In this document: positions 37,201 to 45,681 of the stretch, in pieces | How the letters are laid out: each line of letters opens with the position of its first letter | Position numbering within the stretch: the first letter of the stretch is position 1 | Source of the DNA: an uncultured Bacteroidales bacterium | GTDB taxonomy: Bacteria; Bacteroidota; Bacteroidia; Bacteroidales; Paludibacteraceae | Length of the DNA stretch: 64,000 nt | Assembly (NCBI GenBank): GCA_902782665.1 | Contig: CACZOA010000009.1 | Span: 62,001 to 126,000, forward strand | Direction: 5' to 3' | Made by a program: the position numbers and the translations under genes | Notes under the pieces: generated by a model | What the model saw: only the letters and a program-made list of their open reading frames with translations | The model's database searches: none | What the model was told of the DNA's origin: nothing

Positions 37201-37559
37201 GTATGGTTATCAAGGAAGAAAACGGAAAACTTAGCGTAGAGATTCCAGAAATCCAAACAGGAAAAGACATCGTTCTGAAATACCGTTGTAAGGTTGTGGA
37301 GAATAATGGATCCAACGTCATTGAGACAGGTGTCGCTAACCTATCGACAAGCAATAATACGATTGAATCTAACGCTCCTACATTGACAGTTAAGACTCTA
37401 ACAAATGTGAACAATGTAGAAGTCAGTCTAAACGAATTGGTCGATGTATATAATACCAACGGAGCTCTTTTGAAAAAGCAAGTTGAATACAAAAATGCTT
37501 TGAATGGACTTCTGCCTGGTGTTTATATGGTAAACGGCGTTAAAACTATCGTGAAATAA
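34221..37559 (+). CDS. Secreted GH8 glucanase/xylanase with DUF11-like repeats and T9SS sorting domain
   Basis: 1112 residues with a signal peptide (about 1-28, ending LSGLNAA). The GH8 (alpha/alpha)6 barrel spans about 40-560. FCTEGDGYMLLASAIF carries the general-acid Glu (about 123), FNGLWMWIHDN follows, and ATDGDEDIALALLIA is the GH8 signature with its conserved Asp. Residues about 575-690 resemble a DUF11-type beta domain (VYMSVDKTFAYKGENVSYDVQVRNYGSADA), and a related module precedes the C-terminus. The tail VDVYNTNGALLKKQ...LPGVYMVNGVKTIVK is a T9SS type A sorting domain. GH8 enzymes cut cellulose, licheninan, xylan or chitosan endo-wise. Codon use is more A/T-rich (GAT, AAT, GAA) than in GH94, hinting at a different history. 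Confidence 0.9.
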   Translation: MNFQKVKGLITTLTLMALTPVLSGLNAANCYDTTAYIKTDINSGNPSYPFPQFLEYKGGGKTLAKYNAEGVTHADMEKTMREAYQIMSHRCRYEDTLCGVPYITFNNFEKHEGLDYGFKFCTEGDGYMLLASAIFADQPTFNGLWMWIHDNRIPKVKRYSDGEILFPNFEYNPGLASWDANGENGTNFLDGSATDGDEDIALALLIAYKQWGDTMMQNGKPVTDFNGNPISYRQMAKDYLSAFVDTFMYTSTNGDGSIYKGGHSSGDIGIDGYVTMGNKGGEITTWRSTQKDYPDITPNSILGNHNGYFDYMAPAYYHEFAKWLEEEGEGTDWQINQYRRGEASSDWLMGEAYKQNLIPSIGKFDIDEEDDTKVIFENFSEGEDFRGAWRTILNYLWHGNPKTTWNPKTHQIDTAANSFEYDMAVRYAEFLKRPTIERYENGCGKLGASPEPNSLNWFGPAQILQCYNMDGTADLNVRSNYALGCSAPSVVALGDEELLADIYRECELRWDANCFEDDITDDERNTNATAKYFHGWFRTLGMLVTSGNLAAPADMKANANVKVYMSVDKTFAYKGENVSYDVQVRNYGSADAKDAIITTKLDADYEFVSATKEGTYNAANHSITWNIANIPGFKTGNLSATMDTVSFTVNVKNTENKLVGLTSTISGSNFDTWESNAYPNNATYTMERNLVDILDNPFALEKNVDTTDVSVNDTIEFTLKIAGNNVDWLNGGRDNVRLSYGNYLLENGFNLFQFFKFWHDAPEAYINMGNYRVSYYLNDTCGLVSDKNQEGLICRLDNENDALKYGYLEDGNGMEFTMEDIPTGADEDGICNKRIIMKFPNILSATTSHLETASNSKYLIHKGVWVPGLYRTSMKKNPFPIQDNAMAEMLADDWSFSDSVATKYLDGIDDNFTPITPGWYNEETLGDEITNYVRHTCDDDVTGFSRIVVEEWDGYTWRRIQGRGPVSGINYQNVVLTDSLPKELEFINQTDESGMVIKEENGKLSVEIPEIQTGKDIVLKYRCKVVENNGSNVIETGVANLSTSNNTIESNAPTLTVKTLTNVNNVEVSLNELVDVYNTNGALLKKQVEYKNALNGLLPGVYMVNGVKTIVK

Positions 37560-37588
37560 AACAAACTCCACAAGCAAAAACAAACAAC

Positions 37589-37618
37589 AAAGGCATGCTT
37601 TATCGGCATGCCTTTTAT
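37589..37618. terminator. Bidirectional terminator between GH8 and acyl-CoA synthetase genes
   Basis: A perfect 10-bp stem (AAAGGCATGC / GCATGCCTTT, loop TTTATCG) lies between convergent genes, with A-rich and T-rich flanks. Confidence 0.88.
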
Positions 37619-37673
37619 TATATTCAATACGCTGGTTTACGATGCGAAATCCAGCATTTATTATTATCAGTAG

Positions 37674-39332
37674 TTAGATCACCTCAATGCCTTGTTGTTT
37701 GCAAAGTTCTAGACCAATACCTCCAAGCTTAAACTTCTGGATCTTGCCAGAACCTGTCAATGGGAACTGATCAATGAAGAATACATATTTAGGTATCTTG
37801 AATCTAGCAATCTTACCTTTGCAATAATCTACCACATCCTCCTCTTTGATGTCAGCACCGTCGTGCTTGATGATGAAAGCACCCACCTGCTCACCATACT
37901 TCTTGCTTGGAATACCAGCCACCTGCACATCTCTGATGCCCGGCATACTCAACAAGTATTCCTCTATCTCACGTGGATAGATGTTCTCTCCACCACGAAT
38001 GATCATATCTTTTATACGGCCTGTGATGCGATAGTAACCGTCTTCATCCTTGATTCCCAAGTCACCCGAATGAAGGAATCCGTTAGCGTCAATTGTCTCT
38101 CTCGTCGCCTCTTCATTTTTATAATATCCCTTCATCAAATTGTAACCTTTGCAGCACATCTCACCCTGCTCTCCTACTCCACACTCTTTTCCAGTTTCAG
38201 GGTTGACCACCTTGACCTCCACTTCAGGATAGTCGACACCTACAGTTGTGCAACGTTTCTCAAATGTATCGTGAATGTTTGTATGAGTCATTCCTGGAGA
38301 CGTCTCAGTAAGTCCATATACAGATGTCATCTTCATGAACATCTCCTTCTCAACACGCTTCATCAACTCCACAGGACATAAAGCACCTGCCATGATACCA
38401 GTACGCAGACAAGTAAGGTCGAACATACTGAACATTGGATGGTTGAGCTCTGCGATGAACATTGTAGGCACGCCATAAAGCACCGTACAGCGCTCTTTAT
38501 GCACAGACGCGAGTACAATCAACGGATCAAATTTCTCCACCATCACCATTGTGGCTCCGTGAGTAAGACATGCCATTGTGGCAAGCACCACACCAAAGCA
38601 ATGGAACAAAGGCACACAAGTACAAAGTTTATCGTTCTGAGTAAACTCCATCTGCTCTCCCGTCGCATAACCATTATTGGTGATATTATGATGAGTAAGC
38701 ATAACACCCTTAGGAAAACCTGTCGTGCCAGAAGTATACTGCATATTTACAACATCGTGACACTTCACATTCGCACGCGCAGCTTTAAGTTCATCGTCTG
38801 CTGTCATCTCACCCAAAAGCAGCAACTCATGTGTGTTGTACATTCCACGATGTTTCTCAGAGCCTATATACACCACCGTCTTCAACAAAGGCAATTTATC
38901 GCTGCTCAGATGTCCTCTCTGCGACGTTTTTAGTTCCGGCAGCATCGTATAGGTCATATCCACGAAATCGGATTCCCACGTACCGTCGATGATAAACAGT
39001 GCATTTAGATCCGCATTCTTACAAAGATATTCTAGTTCGTTCTGCTTGTAATTAGTATTGACAGTAACCGCAATAGCACCGATTTTCGCGCATGCATAAA
39101 GCACAATCAGCCAGTCTGGAACATTTGTCGCCCATATACCGACGTGGTATCCAGGTTTGATTCCGACCGCCAACATTCCTTTTGCCATATTATTGACACG
39201 AGTGTCCGTCTCTTTCCATGTCAGGCGGAAATCTCTGTCGGAGTAGACGATGCATTCCCTATCAGGAGTTTCACTCGCCCATTTCTCCAACCAGTCAGCG
39301 ATCGTGTTGTCAGAAAGTATAGATGATGCCAT
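37674..39332 (-). CDS. Acyl-CoA synthetase (AMP-binding, FadD-like)
   Basis: 552 residues of the ANL superfamily. The P-loop-like A3 motif is [11 protein letters not shown] (about residue 198); the A5 region is [14 protein letters not shown]; the A7/A8 hinge is [36 protein letters not shown]; the A10 lysine is in [13 protein letters not shown] at the end. It activates a carboxylic acid with ATP and CoA, and the sequence is nearest to medium/long-chain acyl-CoA ligases. It is the second gene of an operon whose first gene encodes a cupin-type regulator ending 4 nt upstream. That pairing is common in gut Bacteroidales and suggests regulation by a fatty acid or other acid ligand. Confidence 0.9.
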   Translation of the reverse strand: MASSILSDNTIADWLEKWASETPDRECIVYSDRDFRLTWKETDTRVNNMAKGMLAVGIKPGYHVGIWATNVPDWLIVLYACAKIGAIAVTVNTNYKQNELEYLCKNADLNALFIIDGTWESDFVDMTYTMLPELKTSQRGHLSSDKLPLLKTVVYIGSEKHRGMYNTHELLLLGEMTADDELKAARANVKCHDVVNMQYTSGTTGFPKGVMLTHHNITNNGYATGEQMEFTQNDKLCTCVPLFHCFGVVLATMACLTHGATMVMVEKFDPLIVLASVHKERCTVLYGVPTMFIAELNHPMFSMFDLTCLRTGIMAGALCPVELMKRVEKEMFMKMTSVYGLTETSPGMTHTNIHDTFEKRCTTVGVDYPEVEVKVVNPETGKECGVGEQGEMCCKGYNLMKGYYKNEEATRETIDANGFLHSGDLGIKDEDGYYRITGRIKDMIIRGGENIYPREIEEYLLSMPGIRDVQVAGIPSKKYGEQVGAFIIKHDGADIKEEDVVDYCKGKIARFKIPKYVFFIDQFPLTGSGKIQKFKLGGIGLELCKQQGIEVI

Positions 39333-39336
39333 AATA

Positions 39337-39897
39337 TTAATCGATTGGAGAGTATAACACCGCTAATAATTTCACTGAGCCACCATTCTTAGCCTTAACG
39401 CAGTGTGACACAACAGAATCAAAATATAGGCTGTCTCCTTTTTCCAAAGAGTAGGTTTGGTTGCCGTATACAACTTCCGCACTTCCCTCCAACACATATA
39501 TGAATTCTTCACCTTCGTGGCTCGACATTGTTTGGTTATTGTCGTTGATATCAACAATGAATGGATTTATTCTACAGTCGCTTCTGCCTTGTGTAAGAGA
39601 ACTGTAGTTGACATAATCATGCTTTGAAGTCTTTCCATTGCTGAAGTTAGTAGAATTGTGAACCTCTCCAGCTTTTGTAAACACAGGGCCTAATACGCTA
39701 TCAACCTCCAATAATGTGTCAACACGCAAACCTAATGCTCTCGACACTTTTATAATGACTGCAGATGATGGAGTTTCGTTGCCTTTCTCTATCGCAGAAA
39801 GTACGTCCACAGAGACACCACTTCGTTCAGCCACTTCTTCTATGCTCAGATTTTTCTGTTCTCTGAACTGTTTGATTTTATCGTTTATTAAACCCAT
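39337..39897 (-). CDS. XRE-cupin transcriptional regulator
   Basis: 186 residues. The N-terminal Cro/C1-type helix-turn-helix spans residues about 8-62 ([33 protein letters not shown]). A cupin_2 barrel occupies about 105-182 ([40 protein letters not shown]), where small ligands or metals bind. Proteins of this layout are one-component sensors, often repressors of the adjacent metabolic gene. The acyl-CoA synthetase gene follows after 4 nt, so the regulator probably controls its own operon. A perfect palindrome CATCATATGATG at 39991-40002, 94 bp upstream of the start, is a possible operator. Confidence 0.88.
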   Translation of the reverse strand: MGLINDKIKQFREQKNLSIEEVAERSGVSVDVLSAIEKGNETPSSAVIIKVSRALGLRVDTLLEVDSVLGPVFTKAGEVHNSTNFSNGKTSKHDYVNYSSLTQGRSDCRINPFIVDINDNNQTMSSHEGEEFIYVLEGSAEVVYGNQTYSLEKGDSLYFDSVVSHCVKAKNGGSVKLLAVLYSPID

Positions 39898-39990
39898 AAT
39901 ATAATGTATCTTGTCTCAAAAACGAATTGATTGTTCAAATTTTCGCTTTTTTGACATTGTTCTGTTTTTCTTTTCAGTTCATCATTTTTT

Positions 39991-40002
39991 CATCATATGA
40001 TG
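39991..40002. promoter_or_regulatory. Candidate operator of the XRE-cupin operon
   Basis: CATCATATGATG is a perfect 12-bp palindrome upstream of the regulator gene. Dimeric XRE proteins bind such sites; the assignment rests on position and symmetry only. Confidence 0.3.
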
Positions 40003-40260
40003 ACATTACAAACTTACCTTTTCGAAATTAGAAAAAAAGCATTTGGAAGATTTTTTTTAGTCGCAAAGTGATCATTTTTTAATTTTTTTTGTCGCGTTGC
40101 ACACATCATTTTTCTTTGTGCAAGAAATCAATGCACACTTAATTGCCGTTTGTGCTATTTTCATTTTTTCGCCTTTTTTGTTCAAATTTTCTCCGTTGCA
40201 CATTTCAAACAAAAATGAGCGAAACCGTTGATTAATTGTCGGCTTCTCATTAAACAGAAA

Positions 40261-40290
40261 AAAGGAGACGACACGATTGCCGTCTCCTTT
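40261..40290 (-). terminator. GAGACG-family terminator of the rubrerythrin gene
   Basis: A perfect 10-bp inverted repeat (AAAGGAGACG / CGTCTCCTTT, 10-nt loop), located 23 nt past the minus-strand stop and ending in a T run on that strand. Confidence 0.85.
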
Positions 40291-40312
40291 CTTCTGTATT
40301 TAATCAACAAAA

Positions 40313-40861
40313 TTACTTTCCAAAGTATCTGTTGTATAGGCCACGGAAGCCCTGTCCATGACGTGCCTCATCCTTAGCCATCTCATGTACTGTGTCGTGG
40401 ATAGCGTCTAGATTCTGAGCCTTTGCGTTCTTTGCGATACGGAACTTGTCTTCACAAGCACCAGCCTCAGCGTTCATTCTCTTCTCAAGGTTTGTCTTTG
40501 TATCCCAAACAACATCACCTAGAAGCTCTGCAAACTTAGCTGCGTGCTCAGCCTCCTCAAATGCGTAACGCTTGAATGCCTCAGCAATTTCTGGATAACC
40601 CTCACGATCAGCCTGACGGCTCATTGCCAAATACATACCTACCTCTGAACACTCTCCTGTGAAATGTGCGTTAAGATCCTTGATCATCTCTGGATCACAA
40701 CCCTTTGCCACTCCTAACTCATGCTCTGTCGCATAGTTGACTTCTGCATTCTCATCTAGCTCCTTAAACTTGCTTGCAGGGACTTTACACTGTGGACATC
40801 TCTCTGGTGCGCTGTCGCCTTCGTGGACATATCCACATACTGTACAAATGAACTTTGCCAT
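40313..40861 (-). CDS. rbr: Reverse-type rubrerythrin
   Basis: 182 residues with the domain order reversed compared with classical rubrerythrin. A rubredoxin-like Fe(SCys)4 domain comes first (FICTVCGY and ERCPQCKVP, residues 5-28). A ferritin-like di-iron domain follows ([54 protein letters not shown]) with its Glu/His ligands. It reduces H2O2 to water in the cytoplasm of anaerobes using electrons from NADH via rubredoxin-like carriers. It is the third gene of a Fur-like regulator, flavodiiron protein, rubrerythrin series on the minus strand, a coherent oxygen and peroxide defence set. The gap to the flavodiiron gene is 137 bp, so it may also have its own promoter. Confidence 0.93.
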   Translation of the reverse strand: MAKFICTVCGYVHEGDSAPERCPQCKVPASKFKELDENAEVNYATEHELGVAKGCDPEMIKDLNAHFTGECSEVGMYLAMSRQADREGYPEIAEAFKRYAFEEAEHAAKFAELLGDVVWDTKTNLEKRMNAEAGACEDKFRIAKNAKAQNLDAIHDTVHEMAKDEARHGQGFRGLYNRYFGK

Positions 40862-40998
40862 AATAATTTAGTTTTAGTTTTTGAATTGTTTTGTTTTATT
40901 GCGGAGGTTGGTTCACCAATCCTGCATTCCGCACTTTTTTGCAGAAATCATCATGCCAATTTTTGCAATTCAGCATTCTGCATTTATAAATTCTAATT

Positions 40999-42159
40999 TT
41001 AAGCCAACACCTCTTTTGCCAACGCAACAAGGCTATCCTCCTGATTCTCCTTCAATGCCGACTTGATTGTCACCACCGTCTCACAGATCTTGATATCTTT
41101 CATCGCCTCGAGTGCAGCCTTCATAAATTTACCCGACATTGGAGCCCAAGTACCGTTTTCTATGATTCCTACAGTACGTTTCTGATAGTTCTTGCTCTTC
41201 AAATGAGACAGGAAGCTCTCCATTGGAGGGAATAGACCTCCGTCGTAAGTAGGAGCGGCTATAATCATTCTGCCATAACGGAACGCATCTTCGATCACTT
41301 CCGCTTCATCGTCACGGCTAAGATCGCTCACTACGACCTTCTTCGCACCCTGTTTTTCAAGGATCGACGCGATTTTTTCAGCCGCCTTTCTTGTATTTCC
41401 ATGGATCGACGCGAATGCTACCAACACTCCCTCACTTTCAACACCGTATGAACTCCATGTATTGTAAAGATCGATATAATATCCAAGATTCTCCTTCAAC
41501 ACTGGACCGTGAAGTGGAGCTATAGTCTTGATATCAAGAGCACCAGCCTTCTTCAACAACGACTGCACCTGCACTCCATATTTACCGCAGATGTTGAAAT
41601 AGTAGCGTCTCGCCTCACATGCCCAATCTCCATCATCTTTTGAGATCGCTCCAAACTTTCCAAATGCGTCGGCAGCAAACAACACTTTCTCGCTGCTCTC
41701 GTATGCCACCATCACCTCTGGCCAATGCACCATAGGAGCACACACAAATGTCAGGTTATGATTTCCGAGGCTTAACGACTCACCGTCTTTCACCTCTACT
41801 TTTTTACCTTCAAGATTGACATCGAAGAACTGAGCCATATAAGTGAATGTCTTCGCATTGCCAACCACTTTTGCAGTTGGGAATGTCTCCAAAGCCTTCA
41901 TCATCGAACCTGCATGATCTGGCTCCATGTGTAAACACACAATATAATCAAGGTTTCTGCCACCTAATGCTGCTTTCACATTGTTGATCCACTCGTCTGT
42001 CTTTCTTGCGTCGACTGTATCCATCACAACAGTCTTTTCATCAAGGATGACATATGAATTATACGACATGCCTTCTGGCACTACATATTGGCTCTCGAAC
42101 AAATCGATATCCAAATCGTCGACACCAACATACTTGATGTTATCTGAAACATTCATCAT
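40999..42159 (-). CDS. Flavodiiron protein (FprA-like oxygen reductase)
   Basis: 386 residues. An N-terminal metallo-beta-lactamase-like domain (about 1-250) carries the di-iron motif HMEPDH (HxExDH), then His in PMVHWPEVM, Asp in FAADAFG and His in APLHGPVL. A C-terminal flavodoxin domain (about 255-386) starts GVLVAFASIHGNTRKAAEKIA and binds FMN; APTYDGGLFP is the second FMN loop. It reduces O2 to water or NO to N2O in the cytoplasm of anaerobes, usually supplied by rubredoxin or an NADH:rubredoxin reductase. It lies 17 bp after the Fur-like regulator gene and upstream of rubrerythrin. Confidence 0.93.
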   Translation of the reverse strand: MMNVSDNIKYVGVDDLDIDLFESQYVVPEGMSYNSYVILDEKTVVMDTVDARKTDEWINNVKAALGGRNLDYIVCLHMEPDHAGSMMKALETFPTAKVVGNAKTFTYMAQFFDVNLEGKKVEVKDGESLSLGNHNLTFVCAPMVHWPEVMVAYESSEKVLFAADAFGKFGAISKDDGDWACEARRYYFNICGKYGVQVQSLLKKAGALDIKTIAPLHGPVLKENLGYYIDLYNTWSSYGVESEGVLVAFASIHGNTRKAAEKIASILEKQGAKKVVVSDLSRDDEAEVIEDAFRYGRMIIAAPTYDGGLFPPMESFLSHLKSKNYQKRTVGIIENGTWAPMSGKFMKAALEAMKDIKICETVVTIKSALKENQEDSLVALAKEVLA

Positions 42160-42176
42160 AGTCTATATAATTAGAT

Positions 42177-42614
42177 TTATTTCTGTTTTGATTCTTTATT
42201 TTTGTTTTTCATACACCTTTCACAAATGCCAATAAGATTAAGCTGTACGTTCTGCACGTTATGCGCACCAAACTGTAATGAAGCGAAATCCTCAATAATC
42301 GGCATTTTTGAAGGGAATATATCGTAAATAGTTCCGCAACGCTGACACATGAAATGAGCATGAGTAGAAATGTCTCCGTCGAAATGCACACACTTGTCCT
42401 CAATGTTAAGCTGAGCTGCCGCACCCTTCTCCACAAATAGTTTCAAAGTGTTGTAGATTGTGGTTTTGGAGAGCGTGGCTATCTCATCATGAAGGGCATC
42501 GTAGATTTCTTCCACTGTTGGATGCGTCTTATGCGTCAACAGATATTTCATCACCGCCACTCTCTGAACTGACGGTTTAATTCCAAATTTCGATATGTAA
42601 TCTTCAGCTCTCAC
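42177..42614 (-). CDS. Fur-family regulator, PerR-like
   Basis: 145 residues. The N-terminal winged helix is KPSVQRVAVMKYLLTHKTHPTVEEIYDALHDEIATLSKTTIYNTLKLFVEKG. The dimer domain includes HFDGDISTHAHFMCQRCG and the second structural-zinc pair CERC (two CxxC motifs). The regulatory-site residues H and D of PerR (HFDGD..HAH) are kept. The downstream genes, a flavodiiron protein and rubrerythrin, are classic PerR targets in anaerobes, so peroxide sensing is more likely than iron sensing. The promoter at 42638-42668 contains two direct TTGTAA elements overlapping the -7 box, fitting autoregulation. Confidence 0.88.
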   Translation of the reverse strand: MRAEDYISKFGIKPSVQRVAVMKYLLTHKTHPTVEEIYDALHDEIATLSKTTIYNTLKLFVEKGAAAQLNIEDKCVHFDGDISTHAHFMCQRCGTIYDIFPSKMPIIEDFASLQFGAHNVQNVQLNLIGICERCMKNKNKESKQK

Positions 42615-42637
42615 GCGAATACGATTTGATATGATTA

Positions 42638-42668
42638 CAAATTTACAATGATTTTAAACAAATCCAAA
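42638..42668 (-). promoter_or_regulatory. Promoter of the PerR-like / flavodiiron unit, with possible autoregulatory site
   Basis: The minus strand reads TTTG (42665-42668), 19 bp, then TAAATTTG (42638-42645), an exact Bacteroidota promoter. The start codon is 24 nt further on. TTGTAAATTTGTAA overlaps the -7 element and could be the regulator's own binding site. Confidence 0.7.
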
Positions 42669-42734
42669 TTATTTTTGAGATTTTTCATAAAGATACAACA
42701 TTATTTTTTACACAAACATTATTCTTCAAAAAAA

Positions 42735-42769
42735 ATGTAGGGGCAAGTCGCTAAAACCTGCCCCTACAT
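42735..42769. repeat. Hairpin repeat (GTAGGGGC type)
   Basis: A perfect 11-bp inverted repeat (ATGTAGGGGCA / TGCCCCTACAT) with a 13-nt loop, located between ilvE and the PerR-like gene's upstream region. It may be a REP-type repeat. Confidence 0.6.
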
Positions 42770-42806
42770 AATATATCTTTTTGAATTTACGTATAACCTT
42801 AATATT

Positions 42807-42826
42807 AGACGCACGTCCATGCGTCT
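42807..42826 (-). terminator. GAGACG-family hairpin downstream of ilvE
   Basis: AGACGCA pairs with TGCGTCT around a CGTCCA loop, 18 nt past the ilvE stop codon. The stem is shorter than in the other family members and the T tract is weak. Confidence 0.5.
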
Positions 42827-42843
42827 CTATGCGGGTATCGTAA

Positions 42844-43866
42844 TTAATCAAGGATCATCACCCAACCGTGCTTGTCCTCAATCTCACCATACTGGATTCC
42901 ACGAATTGTCTTGTACAATTTCTCGCTGATAGGACCAGGAGTTCCATTCTTAGCGATGACGTAGCTCTTACCAGCATCTGGATCATCGATACGTGAGATA
43001 GGGCTGATAACGGCAGCCGTACCACATGCACCAGCCTCCTCCATTGTCTCAAGCTCCTCGATAGGAACTGGTCTCTGCTCAACGTTCAAACCAAGATCAC
43101 GTGCGATCTGCATCAAACTGTTGTTAGTGATTGATGGAAGGATTGATGTTGATTTTGGAGTGATGTAAGTATTGTTCTTGATACCGAAGAAGTTTGCGGC
43201 ACCAGCCTCATCAATATACTTCTTTTCCTTAGCGTCAAGATAGAACTCACATGAGTAACCAAGATCGTGAGCATTCTTGTTAGCCAAAAGGCTAGCTGCA
43301 TAGTTACCACCTACTTTATATATACCTGTTCCAAGAGGAGCAGAACGGTCGTACTTACGAGTAACAACGTAAGGAGTAGTTGCAAATCCACCCTTGAAGT
43401 ATGGACCTACTGGTGTAACGAACATCATACATAGGTACTCTGTTGCAGGACGTACACCTACCTGTGCGCCGATACCGATGAACAACGGACGAATATACAA
43501 AGATGCACCGCTCTCATATGGTGGAATGAAACGCTCGTTAAGCTTGACAACCTTCTTAACCATCTCAAGGAATGTTTCTGTAGGAAGTTCAGGCATCAAG
43601 ATTCCTCTACAAGTATGCTGAAGACGCTCTGCGTTTGCCTGTGGGCGAAAGACTCGGATCTTTCCATCTTTGCATCTGTAAGCCTTCAAACCTTCAAATG
43701 CTTCCTGTCCATAGTGAAGACATGTAGCAGCCATATGGATGTTCAATGTCTCCTCTGAACTAACTTCGATTTCGCCCCATTTGCCATCTCTCCAATAGCA
43801 ACGAACGTTGTAATCCGTCTTTCTATAGCCAAATCCCAAATTTGACCAATCAAGTGTATCAGCCAT
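42844..43866 (-). CDS. ilvE: Branched-chain amino acid aminotransferase
   Basis: 340 residues from ATG 43866 (MADTLDWSNLGFGYRKTDYN). An in-frame ATG at 43899 is rejected because a promoter-like element overlaps it. It is a fold-type IV PLP enzyme. HYGQEAFEGLKAYR is near the N-terminus, the PLP lysine is in YKVGGNYAASL, EAGAANFF follows, and GACGTAAVISPI is near the end. It interconverts Leu/Ile/Val and their 2-oxo acids with glutamate, in the cytoplasm. It resembles the approx. 340-residue BCAT group common in Bacteroidota. It is monocistronic with a GAGACG-type hairpin downstream. Codon bias is high. Confidence 0.94.
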   Translation of the reverse strand: MADTLDWSNLGFGYRKTDYNVRCYWRDGKWGEIEVSSEETLNIHMAATCLHYGQEAFEGLKAYRCKDGKIRVFRPQANAERLQHTCRGILMPELPTETFLEMVKKVVKLNERFIPPYESGASLYIRPLFIGIGAQVGVRPATEYLCMMFVTPVGPYFKGGFATTPYVVTRKYDRSAPLGTGIYKVGGNYAASLLANKNAHDLGYSCEFYLDAKEKKYIDEAGAANFFGIKNNTYITPKSTSILPSITNNSLMQIARDLGLNVEQRPVPIEELETMEEAGACGTAAVISPISRIDDPDAGKSYVIAKNGTPGPISEKLYKTIRGIQYGEIEDKHGWVMILD

Positions 43867-43898
43867 AATAACTAATTTTATGATTTCTTTACTTAGCA

Positions 43899-43906
43899 CA
43901 AAAGTA
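43899..43906 (-). promoter_or_regulatory. -7 promoter element of ilvE
   Basis: The minus strand reads TACTTTTG (fits TAnnTTTG), 33 nt before the ATG at 43866. A TTTG lies 24 bp upstream, slightly too far. Confidence 0.4.
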
Positions 43907-44017
43907 ACGACTTTTTCAGTATGTTATTTTCAAAACGGGGATTTTTTTAATTTTATATTAAAATCGACACTGGAAAAAATTCACTAAAGAGACGCAAACA
44001 AGATATAGAATATCAGT

Positions 44018-45109
44018 CTACTTTTTGTTGACCCATTCTCCTATGGCATATAATGGAATGATATCGATGTCTCCTAGTGAACCAAAATTTTCAAGCGAGG
44101 TCCTGATTCCTTTGGAAATTTTTTTAGATCCATAAAATAACGCATACTCTGCATCGAACCTTTTGTGCCTGATTTCACTTCTATTGGGACTATCTGTCCC
44201 TTTTTCTCTACAACAAAGTCGATTTCTGAATTTCCTTGCTTGTCTTCTCTATGCCAACAATGTAATTCAGTTTGAGTGTACGGAGACATCGATTTTATTA
44301 ATTCTTCTGCCACATATACCTCTGCCATAGCACCCTTATTGATTGTGTTTGTATCAGAATCCATTAGGTATGGAGTAAGGTCAAGATTCAAAAGGCGTTG
44401 CACAATACCAGTATCAAGCATGACTATTCTGCAGTATTTTCGGTCAACTTCTGCTCCAAGAGGTATCCCATTGGCAGAAGTATGCACAACACTATTGGCT
44501 AATCCTGCCATCATCAACGTTTGAACCGCCTGTTTGATAACGTCGGTCCTTAGATCTCCGTTTACACGAGAATAGACAAATTTTCCTACACCTTGTTCGG
44601 CTATTGACATCCATGCGTCGTTAATGAGAATTGGATCGACTTTTTTTTCTGTATTTTTTGAAATCAGCACGAAATGAGTTGACCAAAGAGTCAAGTAAAA
44701 CCTGACACCGTGAGATACTTTCTGTTTTAATGTATTCAGAGACAATCTCTGGCATTCCTCCTATAGCCATAAATACCTTAAGCAATGACACCGCCTTTGC
44801 ATGAACTGCATCATGTAAAGGTTGAAGGGGAGGTCCTAATTTTATGATAGTCAACAAAGAAGTGTTGCCCGTTGCGTTAAGGAACTCAGAGAATGAAAAC
44901 GGATACATGAATATAGAGTCTATTCGTCCAACTCCAAATGAAGGCAATTCCTCCAATGCAAACTCTAAAAGAGAACCCGTGGCTATGACATGTAATTGTG
45001 GATATCGTTCATAGAAATATCTAAGTTTGTTGATGGCTTCTGGACAAGCTTGAATTTCGTCAAACATTAAAAGAGTCTCTCCAGGAATTATTTCACAACC
45101 AAGTATCAC
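44018..45109 (-). pseudogene. Decayed DUF4143 AAA ATPase gene (5' truncated, two frameshifts)
   Basis: Three reading frames together spell one DUF4143-type ATPase. From 45109: IPGETLLMFDEIQACPEAINKLRYFYE (Walker B DEIQ), MYPFSFSEFLNATG and AIGGMPEIVSEY. The frame then breaks in an A8 run near 44644, where an A7 run would continue KKVDPILINDAW. The second part carries DUF4143 and nuclease-like SEIDFVVEKKGQIVPIEVKSG. Near 44108 one A seems lost, and a third frame supplies the normal ending RTSLENFGSLGDIDIIPLYAIGEW to a stop at 44018. The first 75 or so residues with Walker A are missing, with a stop codon directly upstream of 45109. An intact relative is present at 56439. Confidence 0.85.
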
Positions 45110-45187
45110 ACTTAGAGTCTATTCATCTTAGAAAAGTTTAATTCTTTATTTGTATTTGCAAAGTAGTTTATTAACAATTTAATTTTT

Positions 45188-45616
45188 ATGAGTGTTTGGA
45201 GGATAGGTTCTCGTTGGAGTAAAAAAGGAGACGAAACCAAGAGCCTTATTCAAGTCTTTATCAAGAATAAGGTAGTTTTTTGTGGATCTGATGTTGCAGA
45301 CGAAGACGGTATAAAGTCTGGCGATATCGTTGCTATTGCAGATGGGCACAAGATTATTGCTGTATGCAGAGCTATTACTGATCAAGCTAAAGTATCTGGT
45401 AATTTAGGATTTACTTCTACAGATATTGAGAATCTTGGAAATGATGTTTTTGAGATTATCAAACATGCTGTCGGAGTTAAAGTTGACAATATAATTAAAC
45501 TATCAGAACCAATTACGTATAATTATCCTGCTACAATGACATTAATCCAAGATGCAGAGGTAAGGAATAAGGTACAGGAAGTGTATGATAAATGTACATG
45601 GAGCGAATTAGATTAG
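45188..45616 (+). CDS. Hypothetical protein (142 aa), beta-barrel-like N-terminal domain
   Basis: 142 residues beginning MSVWRIGSRWSKKGDETKSLIQVFIKNKVVFCG. The segment SGDIVAIADGHKIIAVCRAITDQ resembles small beta-barrel domains (EVE/PUA-like) that occur alone or fused to restriction ATPases, but I cannot assign a family with confidence. It has no signal peptide and no membrane segment. It lies divergently from the decayed ATPase gene and is followed by a clear terminator, so it is probably a real, separately transcribed gene. The surrounding small orphan genes and pseudogene suggest an accessory region. Confidence 0.6.
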   Translation: MSVWRIGSRWSKKGDETKSLIQVFIKNKVVFCGSDVADEDGIKSGDIVAIADGHKIIAVCRAITDQAKVSGNLGFTSTDIENLGNDVFEIIKHAVGVKVDNIIKLSEPITYNYPATMTLIQDAEVRNKVQEVYDKCTWSELD

Positions 45617-45681
45617 TTCTGTCATTGTGTATCAGAATGTGAAAAATGCTTAAATGTAGCTGTCACATTTTTGACATATTT

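Larger units (their letters stand above)
39898..40312. other. 415-bp A/T-rich intergenic region
   Basis: Lies upstream of the XRE-cupin operon and downstream of rubrerythrin. It contains the 12-bp palindrome at 39991, an inverted TTGCACA / TGTGCAA pair (about 40096-40122), and the rubrerythrin terminator at 40261-40290. T-rich runs dominate. No ORF or RNA gene was recognised. Confidence 0.55.

Noticed and set aside
17150-37559. Classical polysaccharide utilisation locus
   Set aside because: No SusC-like TonB receptor, SusD-like lipoprotein or hybrid two-component sensor occurs in the region.
44621-44745. Programmed frameshifting in the A8 run of the DUF4143 gene
   Set aside because: A second frameshift further on and the missing Walker A region show gene decay rather than regulated slippage.
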